Origin: SIG291 sp045543455
GTDB lineage: Bacteria; Bacillota; Clostridia; Lachnospirales; Lachnospiraceae
Direction of reading: 5' to 3'
DNA length: 53,159 nucleotides
Assembly (NCBI GenBank): GCA_045543455.1
Contig: JAZQMK010000033.1
Location: 1 to 53,159, forward strand
A model generated the notes under the pieces. It was given only the letters and a program-made list of their open reading frames with translations. It was not told the DNA's origin and ran no database searches. Every line of letters starts with the position of its first letter. Position 1 is the first letter of the stretch. This document shows positions 42,227 through 51,545 of this stretch, in pieces. A program made the position numbers and the translations under genes.

Positions 42227-42886
42227 TTACTCAATCTCCCACATTATCGTCACCGTATCATCAGCTACAATATTTTCCGGTTCTATATCCATATTGTATG
42301 CTCCATCATTTTGTGGAGCCGCTGACTTTAACATCATTCCTCTTACCGGCATAACATCAAATGTTTTTTCTTCCTTTGAATATATTATGTTTACTATTTC
42401 GCCTAAGCCTACACCGGCTGCCTTAGCTAATATCTGTGCCTTATTTTTTGAATCTTCCACTGCTTTAGAGAGAAGTTCATTTTTAGCAGCTTCTAAATCT
42501 TTAATAGTGTAGGAAATATCAATCTGTGGTTTTACCTTAGAATTTACCAAAGCATATAAAATCTTACCTAAGTCATTATTGTCTCTTTCAAATTCTAATT
42601 TTAACTGGTGGTTGTATGTGTAACCTACTAATACTCGTTTCCACACATCATCCTTATCCTTTTGATTCTCGTATTGCATATTAACATTAAAGGCAAGAGT
42701 TTTTAAATCTTCCTTTTTAAAGCCGATATTTTCTATACAATTCTTTAAAACCCCTGTATCTTCTGTTGATTTCTTTACTGCATCATCATAATTTTCTTTT
42801 GTATCTGTTATTGTTAATATAATTCTTATCGTATCTGGTCTAAGGGATATACTACCTTTTCCTGTTACTTTTAATATATTCTTCAT
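42227..42886 (-). CDS. SIMPL-domain protein
   Basis: The product has 219 residues from ATG 42886 behind GGAGG. It begins LKVTGKGSISLRPDTIRIIL, the SIMPL/DUF541 start, and has DLKTLAFNVNMQYE near 62 and EAAKNELLSKAVEDSKNKAQ, then ILAKAAGVGLGEIVNI, near 135-165. No signal peptide is visible, unlike the periplasmic members such as YggE. BP26/YggE relatives form ring-like oligomers linked to oxidative stress; the role here is unknown. Confidence 0.85.
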   Translation of the reverse strand: MKNILKVTGKGSISLRPDTIRIILTITDTKENYDDAVKKSTEDTGVLKNCIENIGFKKEDLKTLAFNVNMQYENQKDKDDVWKRVLVGYTYNHQLKLEFERDNNDLGKILYALVNSKVKPQIDISYTIKDLEAAKNELLSKAVEDSKNKAQILAKAAGVGLGEIVNIIYSKEEKTFDVMPVRGMMLKSAAPQNDGAYNMDIEPENIVADDTVTIMWEIE

Positions 42887-42942
42887 ACATTGCCTCCTAT
42901 TTATTAACAAAAAGTGCGCATCCTGCAGAACATTTTTGAATA

Positions 42943-42969
42943 AAATAATGCCGGTGGGTAGCCGGCATT
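42943..42969 (-). terminator. Terminator of the DUF1508 gene
   Basis: AATGCCGG (42969-42962) pairs with CCGGCATT (42954-42947) around GCTACCCA, then ATTTTATT on the minus strand. Confidence 0.85.
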
Positions 42970-42978
42970 AAAAACAAA

Positions 42979-43347
42979 TTATTCTTTTACGATCTCTGCT
43001 TCTGGTGCATTGTTCTTGATTGAATCAACGCCTTTAATACAGTTTGCGCGAGTCTTATATCCTTCGCCTGTTGCAATAACCTGTCCGTTTGTTGCTTTTA
43101 ATCTGAATCTGAATTCATCAGCTTTATCCTTATAAATCTCAAACTTAGGGTTCTTTTCTTTTGCGAAGCCTTCTACTGTCTGATCTTCTACAGCTGCGAT
43201 AGGAGCGTTCTTTTGAACACTTGCGATACCTTTCTTACAAGCTGCTTCTGAGCTGTATACTTCTGAACTTGCTACAACCTGTCCGTTAGTTGCCTTTAAA
43301 TCGAATTTAACACCTGTTTTTGTTGTTTTAATTACAAACTTTCCCAT
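42979..43347 (-). CDS. DUF1508 (YegP-like) protein with two repeats
   Basis: The product has 122 residues made of two DUF1508 repeats. The first is KFVIKTTKTGVKFDLKATNG, QVVASSEVYSSEAACKKGIA. The second is FEIYKDKADEFRFRLKATNG, QVIATGEGYKTRANCIKGVD. Each repeat is a small beta-beta-beta-alpha fold. The family is widespread and of unknown function. A strong promoter (TTGCAA-N17-TATAAT) and AGGAGG lie upstream. Confidence 0.88.
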   Translation of the reverse strand: MGKFVIKTTKTGVKFDLKATNGQVVASSEVYSSEAACKKGIASVQKNAPIAAVEDQTVEGFAKEKNPKFEIYKDKADEFRFRLKATNGQVIATGEGYKTRANCIKGVDSIKNNAPEAEIVKE

Positions 43348-43420
43348 ATGTACCTCCTAATACACTATATATTGTATAACAAATTATACTATATTTTGAC
43401 AATAATTGCAATATAAATAA

Positions 43421-43948
43421 TTAACTGTTATATCTTTTTGCCTTATTCATTACGCTTGAAACTGGATGGTATAATACAAGCATTATGAAAAAATTAGCTA
43501 CTCCATGGACTATGTCCCAAGGAATTCCGGCAATCCACCAGGCAAACGCTATCTTTAGACCATTTACCAGACTGTCACCGGTTAACACATACGGAAATGA
43601 GCATAAAAAACCAAACATCAAACCAAACAAGCCTGAAATTATACTATAACCTACAGCTGAGTTTTCATTTTTTATTCTTCTGGTTGCAAATGCCAATATA
43701 GGCCATACATAAAGATACATTATCCACCACAGACCAAAGCCGAATATCAGCCCTTCTATCAGTGTAAATACCGGAATTACCACATATATCCTTTTCCCAA
43801 AATAAATTGAAAAAATTATTATAAAAAAGCTTGTCAGTTCTATATTGGGAATACTGGCAAATGCTATCTTACATACCTCTATAACTGCAACCATCATGCC
43901 AATTAAGGCTATGTCCTTACTGTTTAGTGTATACGATTTTGAATACAT
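43421..43948 (-). CDS. ECF transporter S component, probably cobalamin
   Basis: The product has 175 residues and about five or six membrane helices. The first, KDIALIGMMVAVIEVCKIAF, is the typical S-component start that docks to EcfT. It overlaps the DUF4430 gene by 32 bases and lies with it behind a cobalamin riboswitch, so vitamin B12 or a precursor is the likely substrate. The energising EcfA/T module is not in the window and must be supplied from elsewhere (group II arrangement). Confidence 0.8.
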   Translation of the reverse strand: MYSKSYTLNSKDIALIGMMVAVIEVCKIAFASIPNIELTSFFIIIFSIYFGKRIYVVIPVFTLIEGLIFGFGLWWIMYLYVWPILAFATRRIKNENSAVGYSIISGLFGLMFGFLCSFPYVLTGDSLVNGLKIAFAWWIAGIPWDIVHGVANFFIMLVLYHPVSSVMNKAKRYNS

Positions 43949-44318
43949 CTTTATCCTCTACAGGCTGTTCAGCTATTCCGTAATTACAATATGCATCATT
44001 TACATAAAAACTCCAATAGGCACCATTTTCAGTAAATACCGCTCTTTCACCGTTTACAACCTCAATCATTAACCCATACTGTCCTTCAGTTCCTGAAAAT
44101 GTAAGTCCCTTTGCTTCTTCCATAGCCTGTTTTAAATACATTGCATCAGTCTTTAATTCGTAGCTTTTTGTCTCTCCTTTGGAATTAACTACCTGTATTG
44201 TTACATTTTTACTGCCTTCTACTGCTTTCTCTCTAAATATAAAAAATGCTGCCAGCATTCCAATAATGAGTACTACAAGCAGACTTATCCCTAATATTTT
44301 TTTCTTTTTACTTGTCAT
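43917..44318 (-). CDS. DUF4430 (transcobalamin-like) surface protein
   Basis: The product has 133 residues from ATG 44318, six bases behind AAAGGAG. A signal anchor (about 8-28: ILGISLLVVLIIGMLAAFFI) is followed by an extracellular domain with YLKQAMEEAKGLTFSGTEGQ, then GAYWSFYVNDAYCNYGI, the DUF4430 pattern. DUF4430 is related to the beta-domain of transcobalamin and intrinsic factor, which clamps the corrin ring. Placed behind a B12 riboswitch and before an S component, it probably captures corrinoids at the cell surface. Confidence 0.85.
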   Translation of the reverse strand: MTSKKKKILGISLLVVLIIGMLAAFFIFREKAVEGSKNVTIQVVNSKGETKSYELKTDAMYLKQAMEEAKGLTFSGTEGQYGLMIEVVNGERAVFTENGAYWSFYVNDAYCNYGIAEQPVEDKDVFKIVYTKQ

Positions 44319-44456
44319 AGGGTATTCTCCTTTCATATAATATTGTCCACAACTCCATCCTAGCTGCATAAGTGTAGAATATTGCGGATATTATATGGCA
44401 GGACGCCCTAAATATATGTTTTTACCAGTTACTCGTGGCTCCACAATCTCATAAAA

Positions 44457-44615
44457 GGCAGGTCTTCTGACTTAGTTATCAACGCTTTGCTTCGCCTTCC
44501 CAAATTACTTCAGTGGCTAAATGAAACAAAACTCCCACATCACAGCGACGAGTTCGTGCAGGATTTACACCCGCTTCCCTTTTCACCAGAGCATTACCTC
44601 TGACACCTTAAATGT
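44457..44615 (-). promoter_or_regulatory. Cobalamin riboswitch
   Basis: Read on the minus strand, the segment begins AAGGTGTCAGAGGTAATGC, then GGGAAGCGGGTGTAAATCC, CTGTGATGTGGGAG, GCCACTG, GGGAAGGCG and closes with AAGTCAGAAGACCTGCC. The order and sequences match the conserved blocks of the adenosylcobalamin riboswitch (GGGAA, GCCACTG, AGTCAGGAGACCTGCC, with small changes). It precedes the DUF4430 and ECF-S genes by about 140 bases, which must hold the expression platform. I could not resolve the switching helix by eye. Confidence 0.9.
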
Positions 44616-44734
44616 TTCTATTCACTTGGGCTCATTTTAACAAATTCATTTTCCTATGTCAACAGTTGGTTTTTATCTTGATACTATATTATTTTTTTGA
44701 TAAACTATTAATATATAACAAGGGGGTGGTTTTA

Positions 44735-46387
44735 ATGAATTGTAATTATCCACGACCACAGCTTAGGCGAGATACTTTTATGATTCTTTCAAAGAACTGG
44801 CAGCTTAACGGTTACGACATTAATATACCGTACCCGCCTGAAGCACCACTTAGCAAGTATTTAGGACCTAATGACGGTGAACTTATATACAACTGCACAT
44901 TTTCTATTCCTGATAATTTTACAAAGGATAAGATATTATTGCATTTTGGTGCCGTAGACCAACGAGCCAAGGTATATGTAAATGATGTCTTAATCGGACG
45001 TCATACTGGTGGTTATCTTCCTTTTTCCTTTGATATAAGTGGCGTTATAAAAAGAAACGGACTTAATCATTTAGAAGTGCTGGTAACAGACAAGCTTTCC
45101 ACTAATTTTCCTTATGGTAAGCAAAAGAAAAAACATGGTGGAATGTGGTATACCCCGGTAAGTGGAATATGGCAGTCTGTGTGGCTTGAAAATGTTGATG
45201 AGATTTATATTAAAGATATTAAGCTAAAACCAAGTATGAATAGCCTCTCAATTAAATTAGACTGTAATTATGATGATTTAGAAGGCTTTGATGCTTTTAT
45301 AAATCTACCTGATGGAAATGTTTTACACAAATCCTTCAAGGGTAATTGGGGCAGTGTAGAATTTGAAGAAAAAGATATTGTTAACTGGTCACCTACCAAT
45401 CCTCATATTTACAATATGACCATAAAGGCAGGAAATGACTGTATATACACTTATTTTGCACTTAGAGAAATAGAGATTATGGATGTTGATGGCATTCAAA
45501 GAGTATGTCTTAACAAAAAGCCTATTTTTATGCATGGTGTACTTGACCAGGGATATTTTCAGGATGGACTATTTATACCAAAGAATTTTTCTGAATATGA
45601 AAATGACATTTTAAGAATGAAGGAATTAGGCTTTAATACGCTTAGAAAGCATATTAAAATTGAACCTGAGCAATTCTATTATTACTGCGATATACATGGT
45701 ATGTTAGTTGTTCAGGATATGGTTAACAGTGGCAGATATTCATTTTTTAAGGATACTTTTTTACCAACCATCGGCTTTCGTAAAATTAATGATGTATACA
45801 GACGCGATAAACGCAATAAAAACGACGGATTTAGACGTGCATTTTTTGAGCAGCATATGATTGATACCATAAATACACTTTATAATCATCCTTGCATTAT
45901 AGCCTATACTATTTTTAATGAAGGCTGGGGGCAATTTAACAGTGACAGAATGTATGATGTTGCCAAAAAAACAGATCCTAGCAGACTATATGATGCTACC
46001 TCTGGTTGGTTTGCTCAGCACTACAGCGACTTTGACAGTGAGCATGTATATTTTAGAAGTAAACGCTTAAAACCAAAGGAAAGACCTTTATTCTTATCTG
46101 AATGTGGTGGCTTTACCTATAAGGTTAATGAGCATTACAGCACTGGTAAAACCTACGGATATGGAGCCTGCAAAAATAGCGAGGAACTAACCAAGCGAAT
46201 CACGGATATGTATGAAACTATGGTTATTCCTGCCATTCATAAGGGGCTATGTGGCTGCATATATACTCAGTTAAGTGACATTGAAGATGAGATAAATGGT
46301 TTTTACACCTACGACAGAGAAGTATGCAAAGTAGACAAGGACCTTATTTTTAAAATCGGACAAAAGATAAATGATTCTATTTCGTAA
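44735..46387 (+). CDS. Glycoside hydrolase family 2 (beta-galactosidase/glucuronidase type)
   Basis: From ATG 44735, behind AAGGGGGTGG, the product has 550 residues without signal peptide. The N-terminal sugar-binding domain has LLHFGAVDQRAKVYVNDVLI, then GRHTGGYLPFSFDIS. The immunoglobulin-like domain follows, then a TIM barrel with FNTLRKHIKIEP (~305), acid/base motif YTIFNEGWGQF (~410) and nucleophile region PLFLSECGGF (~460). Chemistry is beta-glycoside hydrolysis with retention; the sugar is not clear from sequence. A candidate promoter TTGATA-N17-TAAACT lies at about 44678-44706, divergent from the riboswitch unit. Confidence 0.88.
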   Translation: MNCNYPRPQLRRDTFMILSKNWQLNGYDINIPYPPEAPLSKYLGPNDGELIYNCTFSIPDNFTKDKILLHFGAVDQRAKVYVNDVLIGRHTGGYLPFSFDISGVIKRNGLNHLEVLVTDKLSTNFPYGKQKKKHGGMWYTPVSGIWQSVWLENVDEIYIKDIKLKPSMNSLSIKLDCNYDDLEGFDAFINLPDGNVLHKSFKGNWGSVEFEEKDIVNWSPTNPHIYNMTIKAGNDCIYTYFALREIEIMDVDGIQRVCLNKKPIFMHGVLDQGYFQDGLFIPKNFSEYENDILRMKELGFNTLRKHIKIEPEQFYYYCDIHGMLVVQDMVNSGRYSFFKDTFLPTIGFRKINDVYRRDKRNKNDGFRRAFFEQHMIDTINTLYNHPCIIAYTIFNEGWGQFNSDRMYDVAKKTDPSRLYDATSGWFAQHYSDFDSEHVYFRSKRLKPKERPLFLSECGGFTYKVNEHYSTGKTYGYGACKNSEELTKRITDMYETMVIPAIHKGLCGCIYTQLSDIEDEINGFYTYDREVCKVDKDLIFKIGQKINDSIS

Positions 46388-46391
46388 CAGA

Positions 46392-46429
46392 TGAGGCTGT
46401 GATTATCAATAAACCACAGCCTCATTTTT
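46392..46429. terminator. Bidirectional terminator between GH2 and galactokinase genes
   Basis: TGAGGCTGTG (46392-46401) pairs perfectly with CACAGCCTCA (46415-46424), followed by TTTTTAAT on the plus strand. The genes are convergent. Confidence 0.88.
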
Positions 46430-47561
46430 AATTTAATTTTCTTACACCATCGCCGATACCGGTTATATAAACTGTAACCTTATATCCCGTATCCTTTATA
46501 TATTTTTCTTTTATGCTTTCTATAATTGTCTCTGCTTTTTCTTCTTTTACAAGAGCAATTGCACAACCACCAAAGCCTGCGCCTGTCATTCTTGCACCTA
46601 AAACGTCTTCACATTCTAAGGCTGCTTCCACCAAAGAATCCAACTCTTTTCCGCTTACCTCATAATCATTTTTAAGAGAATTGTGTGATTTAGTCATTAA
46701 AACGCCAAGTTCAATTAAATTTCCATTTTTTAGGGCAGTCACCGCTTCTTTAGTTCTGATATTTTCAGTTATTACATGACGAACTCTTTTTGTCAATGTA
46801 TAATCCTCCAAAGCCGGCTCTTTTTCAAGCTGGGTAAGATATTCAATACTACCTATTTGCTTTAATGCATTTTGACATTCTGAAAGTCTTTCATTATATT
46901 TTGATTCAACAAGATTTCTTGGTTTATTTGTATTCATAATCAAAATACAACAATCCTTTAAATCAAGGGGTACATATTCATAATTAAGCTTATCCGTATT
47001 GAGATATAAGGCATTGCCTTTCTTTCCGTTTGCTATTACAAACTGGTCCATTATACCACATTTTACGCCTATATATACATTTTCACTTTTTTGGCATATA
47101 AGAGAAAGCTTTTTTAAATCCAAATCTAAATGCCACAAATCCTTAAGAACATATGCAGTTAGCACCTCTATTGATGCTGAAGAAGAAAGGCCTGAACTGG
47201 TAGGTATATTACCCTTATAGTATATGTCAAAGCCATTACCTGCCTTATATCCTTCATCAAGAACGGCCTTAATTACGGCCTTGGGATATTTTTCCCAGCT
47301 ATCATCATTTTCTATTGATACATTTCTTATATCAAGCTCTACTATGCCCTTTTCTTTATAGTTCGCCGAATAAAGTCTTACTTTTTTATCTTTTCTTATT
47401 CTTACTGCACCATAAGTTCCCAAATTAATAGCAAATGGCAGCACATTGCCGCCATTATAATCTATATGTTCTCCAATAAGATTTACACGTCCCGGTGCAA
47501 AGTATGTTAATTGAGACTCTGCACCAAAGACATTTTTAAATTCTTCTGTTAATGTTTTTAT
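46428..47561 (-). CDS. galK: Galactokinase with an apparent AUA start codon
   Basis: The GHMP-kinase motifs GNIPTSSGLSSSASIEVL and GARMTGAGFGGCAI are intact. The galactokinase signature GRVNLIGEHIDYNGG is encoded at about 47450-47496, in frame but upstream of the first canonical start (GTG 47444). In frame further up there is no ATG, GTG or TTG before the upstream gene. AAAGGAG (47577-47571) is followed after nine bases by ATA AAA ACA TTA ACA GAA GAA, giving MKTLTEEFKNVFGAESQLTY and a 377-residue enzyme of normal length. I therefore place the start at AUA 47561; AUU at 47567 is too close to the ribosome binding site. It phosphorylates galactose in the Leloir pathway and follows the NhaC gene by 14 bases. 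Confidence 0.82.
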   Translation of the reverse strand: MKTLTEEFKNVFGAESQLTYFAPGRVNLIGEHIDYNGGNVLPFAINLGTYGAVRIRKDKKVRLYSANYKEKGIVELDIRNVSIENDDSWEKYPKAVIKAVLDEGYKAGNGFDIYYKGNIPTSSGLSSSASIEVLTAYVLKDLWHLDLDLKKLSLICQKSENVYIGVKCGIMDQFVIANGKKGNALYLNTDKLNYEYVPLDLKDCCILIMNTNKPRNLVESKYNERLSECQNALKQIGSIEYLTQLEKEPALEDYTLTKRVRHVITENIRTKEAVTALKNGNLIELGVLMTKSHNSLKNDYEVSGKELDSLVEAALECEDVLGARMTGAGFGGCAIALVKEEKAETIIESIKEKYIKDTGYKVTVYITGIGDGVRKLN

Positions 47562-47575
47562 GGCAATCCGCTCCT

Positions 47576-49078
47576 TTATGCCTTCTTTTTTTGCATTAGG
47601 TTAATTACAAACAAGGTTCCTAACAATAATGCTATAGATACTGATAAAGTTATTATGGCATTTTGTGTAACACCTGCTATTATATAGCCTATAAAGCAAA
47701 CTACCGCTACTAAGGTAGCATATGGCAGCTGTGTTTCAACGTGCTTAATATGTTCGCATTTTGCACCTGCCGATGAAAGTATTGTTGTATCTGAAATTGG
47801 TGAGCAATGGTCTCCATATACAGAACCTGCAAGTGTGGCACCTAATGTAGGTATAAGCAATGCCGCTCCTTCAGTTCCTACACATATCATTGAAACTATA
47901 GGTATAAGCATACCAAATGTTCCCCATGCTGTACCCATTGAAAATGATAAAAATGCTGCTACTAAAAATACTATAGCTGGTAAAAATGTTAACGAAATAT
48001 TGGACTTTTGAACAATACCACTTACAAATTGACCTGTTCCAATCATTTCACGACAAACACCACTTAAAGACCACGCAAATACTAAAATAAGAATCGCAGG
48101 AACCATATATTTAACGCCTTCTGTAATACCTTCCATAAAGCCTTTAAAGCTTACTAATTTTCTTGGAATAAACATAACAAAGGCTGCAATTAGTGCTGCA
48201 AATGCACCTAAACTTAAACCTGCTGTTGGATTTTCACCTATAGCCGTTGTAAATGCAACACCATCAAAAAATCCACCAACATAAGCCATACCAAGTACTG
48301 AACATACTATAAGAACCAAAATCGGAACTATTAAATCCCAAACTGTTCCCTTATCAGAAATTTCAAATTCATTCTTATCCTTTTGTGCATTTTCATTGTC
48401 ATATTCAAGGTCTAATACAGATTTTTTCATTGGACCGAATTCAAAATTAGTTACACATACCACAAATACCATCACTAAAGTTAAAAGTGCATAAAGATTA
48501 AAAGGTATTGTCTTCATAAATGCACTTAGACCGCCAGCGCCTTCAACTTCTGAAGACACTGCAACTGCCCAGCTTGAGATTGGAGCTATAATACATATTG
48601 GCGCTGCTGTAGCATCAATTAAATATGCTAATTTTTCTCTTGATATTTTATGTTCATCAGTGATAGGGCGCATTACTGTACCTACAGTTAAACAGTTAAA
48701 ATAATCATCAATAAATATAAGGATACCAAGTATCATTGTTGCAAGTTTTACGCTTACAGGATTTTTTAACTTTCCTGCTGCCCATCTGCCATAAGCTCTT
48801 GAGCCACCTGCCATAGTTACTACTACTACCACCGAGCCTAATAAAGCAAGAAATAATATCATATAACTATTATCAGCTATTTTATAGGCCATCATATCAA
48901 AAATATACTTAAATGCCTGTATAAATGATGCCTTAGCTATTACACAATATATTATCATTCCTGAAAATACACCTGCAAATAATGAAGCAATTACCTCCTT
49001 TGAAATCAGCGCAAGTACAATTGCGATTAGCGGTGGCAATATTGAAAGCCAACCTGCATCTACCATTTCTACACCCAT
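47576..49078 (-). CDS. NhaC-family Na+/H+ antiporter
   Basis: The product has 500 residues and about twelve membrane segments. Characteristic NhaC stretches are IFIDDYFNCLTVGTVMRPIT (~143), FSMGTAWGTFGMLIPI (~378) and SVYGDHCSPISDTTILSSAG (~417). Such carriers exchange sodium for protons or move organic acids (malate/lactate group). GGAAAGGAA lies before ATG 49078. It precedes galactokinase and may be co-transcribed with it. Confidence 0.88.
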   Translation of the reverse strand: MGVEMVDAGWLSILPPLIAIVLALISKEVIASLFAGVFSGMIIYCVIAKASFIQAFKYIFDMMAYKIADNSYMILFLALLGSVVVVVTMAGGSRAYGRWAAGKLKNPVSVKLATMILGILIFIDDYFNCLTVGTVMRPITDEHKISREKLAYLIDATAAPICIIAPISSWAVAVSSEVEGAGGLSAFMKTIPFNLYALLTLVMVFVVCVTNFEFGPMKKSVLDLEYDNENAQKDKNEFEISDKGTVWDLIVPILVLIVCSVLGMAYVGGFFDGVAFTTAIGENPTAGLSLGAFAALIAAFVMFIPRKLVSFKGFMEGITEGVKYMVPAILILVFAWSLSGVCREMIGTGQFVSGIVQKSNISLTFLPAIVFLVAAFLSFSMGTAWGTFGMLIPIVSMICVGTEGAALLIPTLGATLAGSVYGDHCSPISDTTILSSAGAKCEHIKHVETQLPYATLVAVVCFIGYIIAGVTQNAIITLSVSIALLLGTLFVINLMQKKKA

Positions 49079-49103
49079 TGTAAAAATTCCTTTCCTTTGT
49101 ATT

Positions 49104-50945
49104 TTATATTTTAAATGTTCTCATTGCATTAAGTATTGCTATAACCATTACTCCAACATCTGCAAATACAGCAAGCCACATATTAGCTATACCTAAGGCT
49201 CCAAGTATCATTACTACAGCCTTTATGCCCAAAGCAAATATTATATTTTGTCGTACAATATTCATAGTCTTTTTAGATATTTTTATGGCTGTTGCCAACT
49301 TAATAGGGTTATCGTCCATTAAAACAATGTCCGCAGCTTCAATGGCTGCATCACTTCCCATTGCTCCCATGGCGATTCCAATATCTGCTCTTGCTAATAC
49401 CGGTGCATCATTGATACCATCTCCTACAAAGGCAACCTTTTTGTTATTTTTAAGCATCTCTTCTACTTTTTCTACTTTGTTAGCAGGAAGAAGTTCTGCA
49501 TAAAATGTTGTTATTCCCAATGCATCTGCTACATTTTTCGCTACCGGATACTTATCTCCAGTTAATATTACTATACTATTTATTGAAAGTTTTTTCAACA
49601 TAGCTATAGCTTTTTTTGATTCATTTTTAATCTCATCCTCCACTAAAATATAGCCTTCATATTTTCCATCTATGGCAATGTATACGATACTTCCGGACTT
49701 ATCTAAATCTTCAACCTTAAGATTCAATTTTTTCATAAATCTTTCATTGCCGGCACAAATATGTTTTTTGTCAACAATGGCTTCGATTCCAAAGCCTGAA
49801 TGTTCCTTTACATTCTCAATTCTGCCTTCATCAATATCTTTGCCATACTCAGTAGTTATTGCTTTTGCAATAGGGTGATTAGAATAATATTCCACCATGG
49901 CTGCGTAATATAAGATATCTTCTTTGTTATAATTTTCCCCTGAAATCACGGATATTTTAGACACCTTGAAATTACCCTTTGTAAGAGTACCTGTCTTATC
50001 CATAACCATAGTGTCAATAGCAGCTAAGCTTTCTAAATAGTTAGAGCCTTTTATAAGTATACCTTCTTTGGCTCCACAACCTATTCCTGCAAAAAATGAT
50101 AGTGGCACCGATATAACCAATGCACAAGGGCACGAAACAACTAAAAATATAAGTGCTCTTTCAATCCACATACTTAATGAACTGTTAGTAATAATCGGAC
50201 CTAACACCACCAATGCTATTGCCATAAATACAACAAATGGTGTATAGTATCTTGCAAATCTTGTTATAAAGGCATCTGCCTTTGATTTTTTCTCGTATGA
50301 ATTTTCAACTAATTCAAGTATTTTAGCAACTGTACTGTCTTTATAAAGGCTGTTAACCTTTATCTTAACTGCTCCAGTCATATTAACACAGCCACTTACA
50401 AGCAGTTGTCCTTCACATTTTTCCACCGGTACACTTTCACCGGTAATGGCAACTGTATTTACCATAGTTGAGCCTTCCACAACCACTCCATCAAGAGGTA
50501 CCTTTTCTCCAGGCTTTACCAATATGATATCACCTATATTAACCTCCTCTGGAAACACCTCTACTAGCTGACCCTCCTTGTATACATTGGCAAAATCAGG
50601 CTTTATATCCATAAGTGCTGCAATGGACTTTCGGCTTTTCCCAACCGCTACGGACTGAAAAAGTTCTCCTATCTGATAAAATAGCATTACTGCCACTGCC
50701 TCCGGATATTCCTTTATAACCAATGCACCTATGGTTGCTAATGCCATAAGGAAATTTTCATCGAAAAGCCGGCCATTTAAAATGTTTTTCCCGGCTTTTA
50801 TTAATACATCATAACCTACCATCAAATATGCAGGCATAAATATGGCAAATCTTAACCATCCGTCAACAGGAAGTAAAAGAGCTGCCACAAACAATACTGC
50901 TGCTAAAACAATGCGCTTTAACATTCGTTTTTGTTTTCTGCTCAT
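49104..50945 (-). CDS. Heavy-metal P-type ATPase (Zn/Cd/Pb type)
   Basis: The product has 613 residues. It has TGES (ITGESVPVEK, ~168) in the actuator domain, the metal site SCPCALVIS (~273), the phosphorylation site DKTGTLTKG (~317) and GDGINDAPVLARADIGIAMG (~510). An N-terminal metal-binding domain is absent and instead encoded separately by the next gene upstream. CPC plus the associated ArsR/CadC-type regulator point to export of zinc, cadmium or lead. It is the third gene of the regulator-chaperone-pump unit. Confidence 0.9.
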   Translation of the reverse strand: MSRKQKRMLKRIVLAAVLFVAALLLPVDGWLRFAIFMPAYLMVGYDVLIKAGKNILNGRLFDENFLMALATIGALVIKEYPEAVAVMLFYQIGELFQSVAVGKSRKSIAALMDIKPDFANVYKEGQLVEVFPEEVNIGDIILVKPGEKVPLDGVVVEGSTMVNTVAITGESVPVEKCEGQLLVSGCVNMTGAVKIKVNSLYKDSTVAKILELVENSYEKKSKADAFITRFARYYTPFVVFMAIALVVLGPIITNSSLSMWIERALIFLVVSCPCALVISVPLSFFAGIGCGAKEGILIKGSNYLESLAAIDTMVMDKTGTLTKGNFKVSKISVISGENYNKEDILYYAAMVEYYSNHPIAKAITTEYGKDIDEGRIENVKEHSGFGIEAIVDKKHICAGNERFMKKLNLKVEDLDKSGSIVYIAIDGKYEGYILVEDEIKNESKKAIAMLKKLSINSIVILTGDKYPVAKNVADALGITTFYAELLPANKVEKVEEMLKNNKKVAFVGDGINDAPVLARADIGIAMGAMGSDAAIEAADIVLMDDNPIKLATAIKISKKTMNIVRQNIIFALGIKAVVMILGALGIANMWLAVFADVGVMVIAILNAMRTFKI

Positions 50946-50948
50946 AGG

Positions 50949-51167
50949 CTATCTCACAATTCTACAATCTGGTTCCACCTTTTTACATACCTTTACAGCT
51001 TCATCCATAATTGCTTCAAACTTTTCATCATCAGCTTCAATAGTTAATTTCTGTGCAAAAAAATTGATGTTGGCATAGCTTACTCCATCAATCTTTTTAA
51101 TTCCTTCTTCCATCTTTTGTGCGCAATGTGCACAATCTAAATCTTCAAGTGTAAATACCTTTTTCAT
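50949..51167 (-). CDS. Small HMA-domain metal-binding protein
   Basis: The product has 72 residues: one heavy-metal-associated domain with the metal site DLDCAHCAQKMEEGI (CxxC at 13-16). The acidic LEDLDC is typical of the domains attached to zinc/cadmium pumps. It ends three bases before the pump start and looks like the split-off N-terminal domain of that pump, acting as metal chaperone. Confidence 0.88.
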   Translation of the reverse strand: MKKVFTLEDLDCAHCAQKMEEGIKKIDGVSYANINFFAQKLTIEADDEKFEAIMDEAVKVCKKVEPDCRIVR

Positions 51168-51187
51168 AATTTTTCTCCTTTTAATGA

Positions 51188-51538
51188 CTATTCTTCTAAT
51201 AAATGTTCAAATCCCTGAGCTATTATTGACCTTACATGGTCATCCGCCAAATAATAAATCATCGTCTTTCCATCTCTTCTATTGGCTACAAGATTGTTAT
51301 CCTTTAACACTCTTAGCTGATGTGAAATAGATGACTGCGACATATTAAGAAGCTCTGCTATGGCTCCAACACACAATTCCGATTCAAATAATGCAAATAA
51401 AATCTTCATTCGTGTAGCATCACCAAATATTTTAAATAAATCCGAAAGTCCTGTTAATACTTCATCTGTAGGCATTTCGTCCATAACCTTCTTAATCAGT
51501 TCCTCGTGATTATGACCTTCACACTTCAAAATATGCAT
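51188..51538 (-). CDS. ArsR/SmtB-family metal-responsive repressor (CadC-like)
   Basis: The product has 116 residues. The winged helix contains ESELCVGAIAELLNMSQSSI, followed by SHQLRVLKDNNLV. The Cys in ELCVGA corresponds to the sensor position of the ArsR/CadC ELCVC motif, and N-terminal CEGHNHEE adds further metal ligands (Cys, two His). It likely represses its own operon until Zn/Cd/Pb binds. It is the first gene of the unit with HMA protein and pump; a palindrome covers its promoter. Confidence 0.88.
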   Translation of the reverse strand: MHILKCEGHNHEELIKKVMDEMPTDEVLTGLSDLFKIFGDATRMKILFALFESELCVGAIAELLNMSQSSISHQLRVLKDNNLVANRRDGKTMIYYLADDHVRSIIAQGFEHLLEE

Positions 51539-51545
51539 CTCCTTT

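Noticed and set aside
46428..47444. Galactokinase starting at GTG 47444
   Set aside because: This would remove the substrate-binding signature that is encoded in frame just upstream, and no ribosome binding site precedes that GTG.
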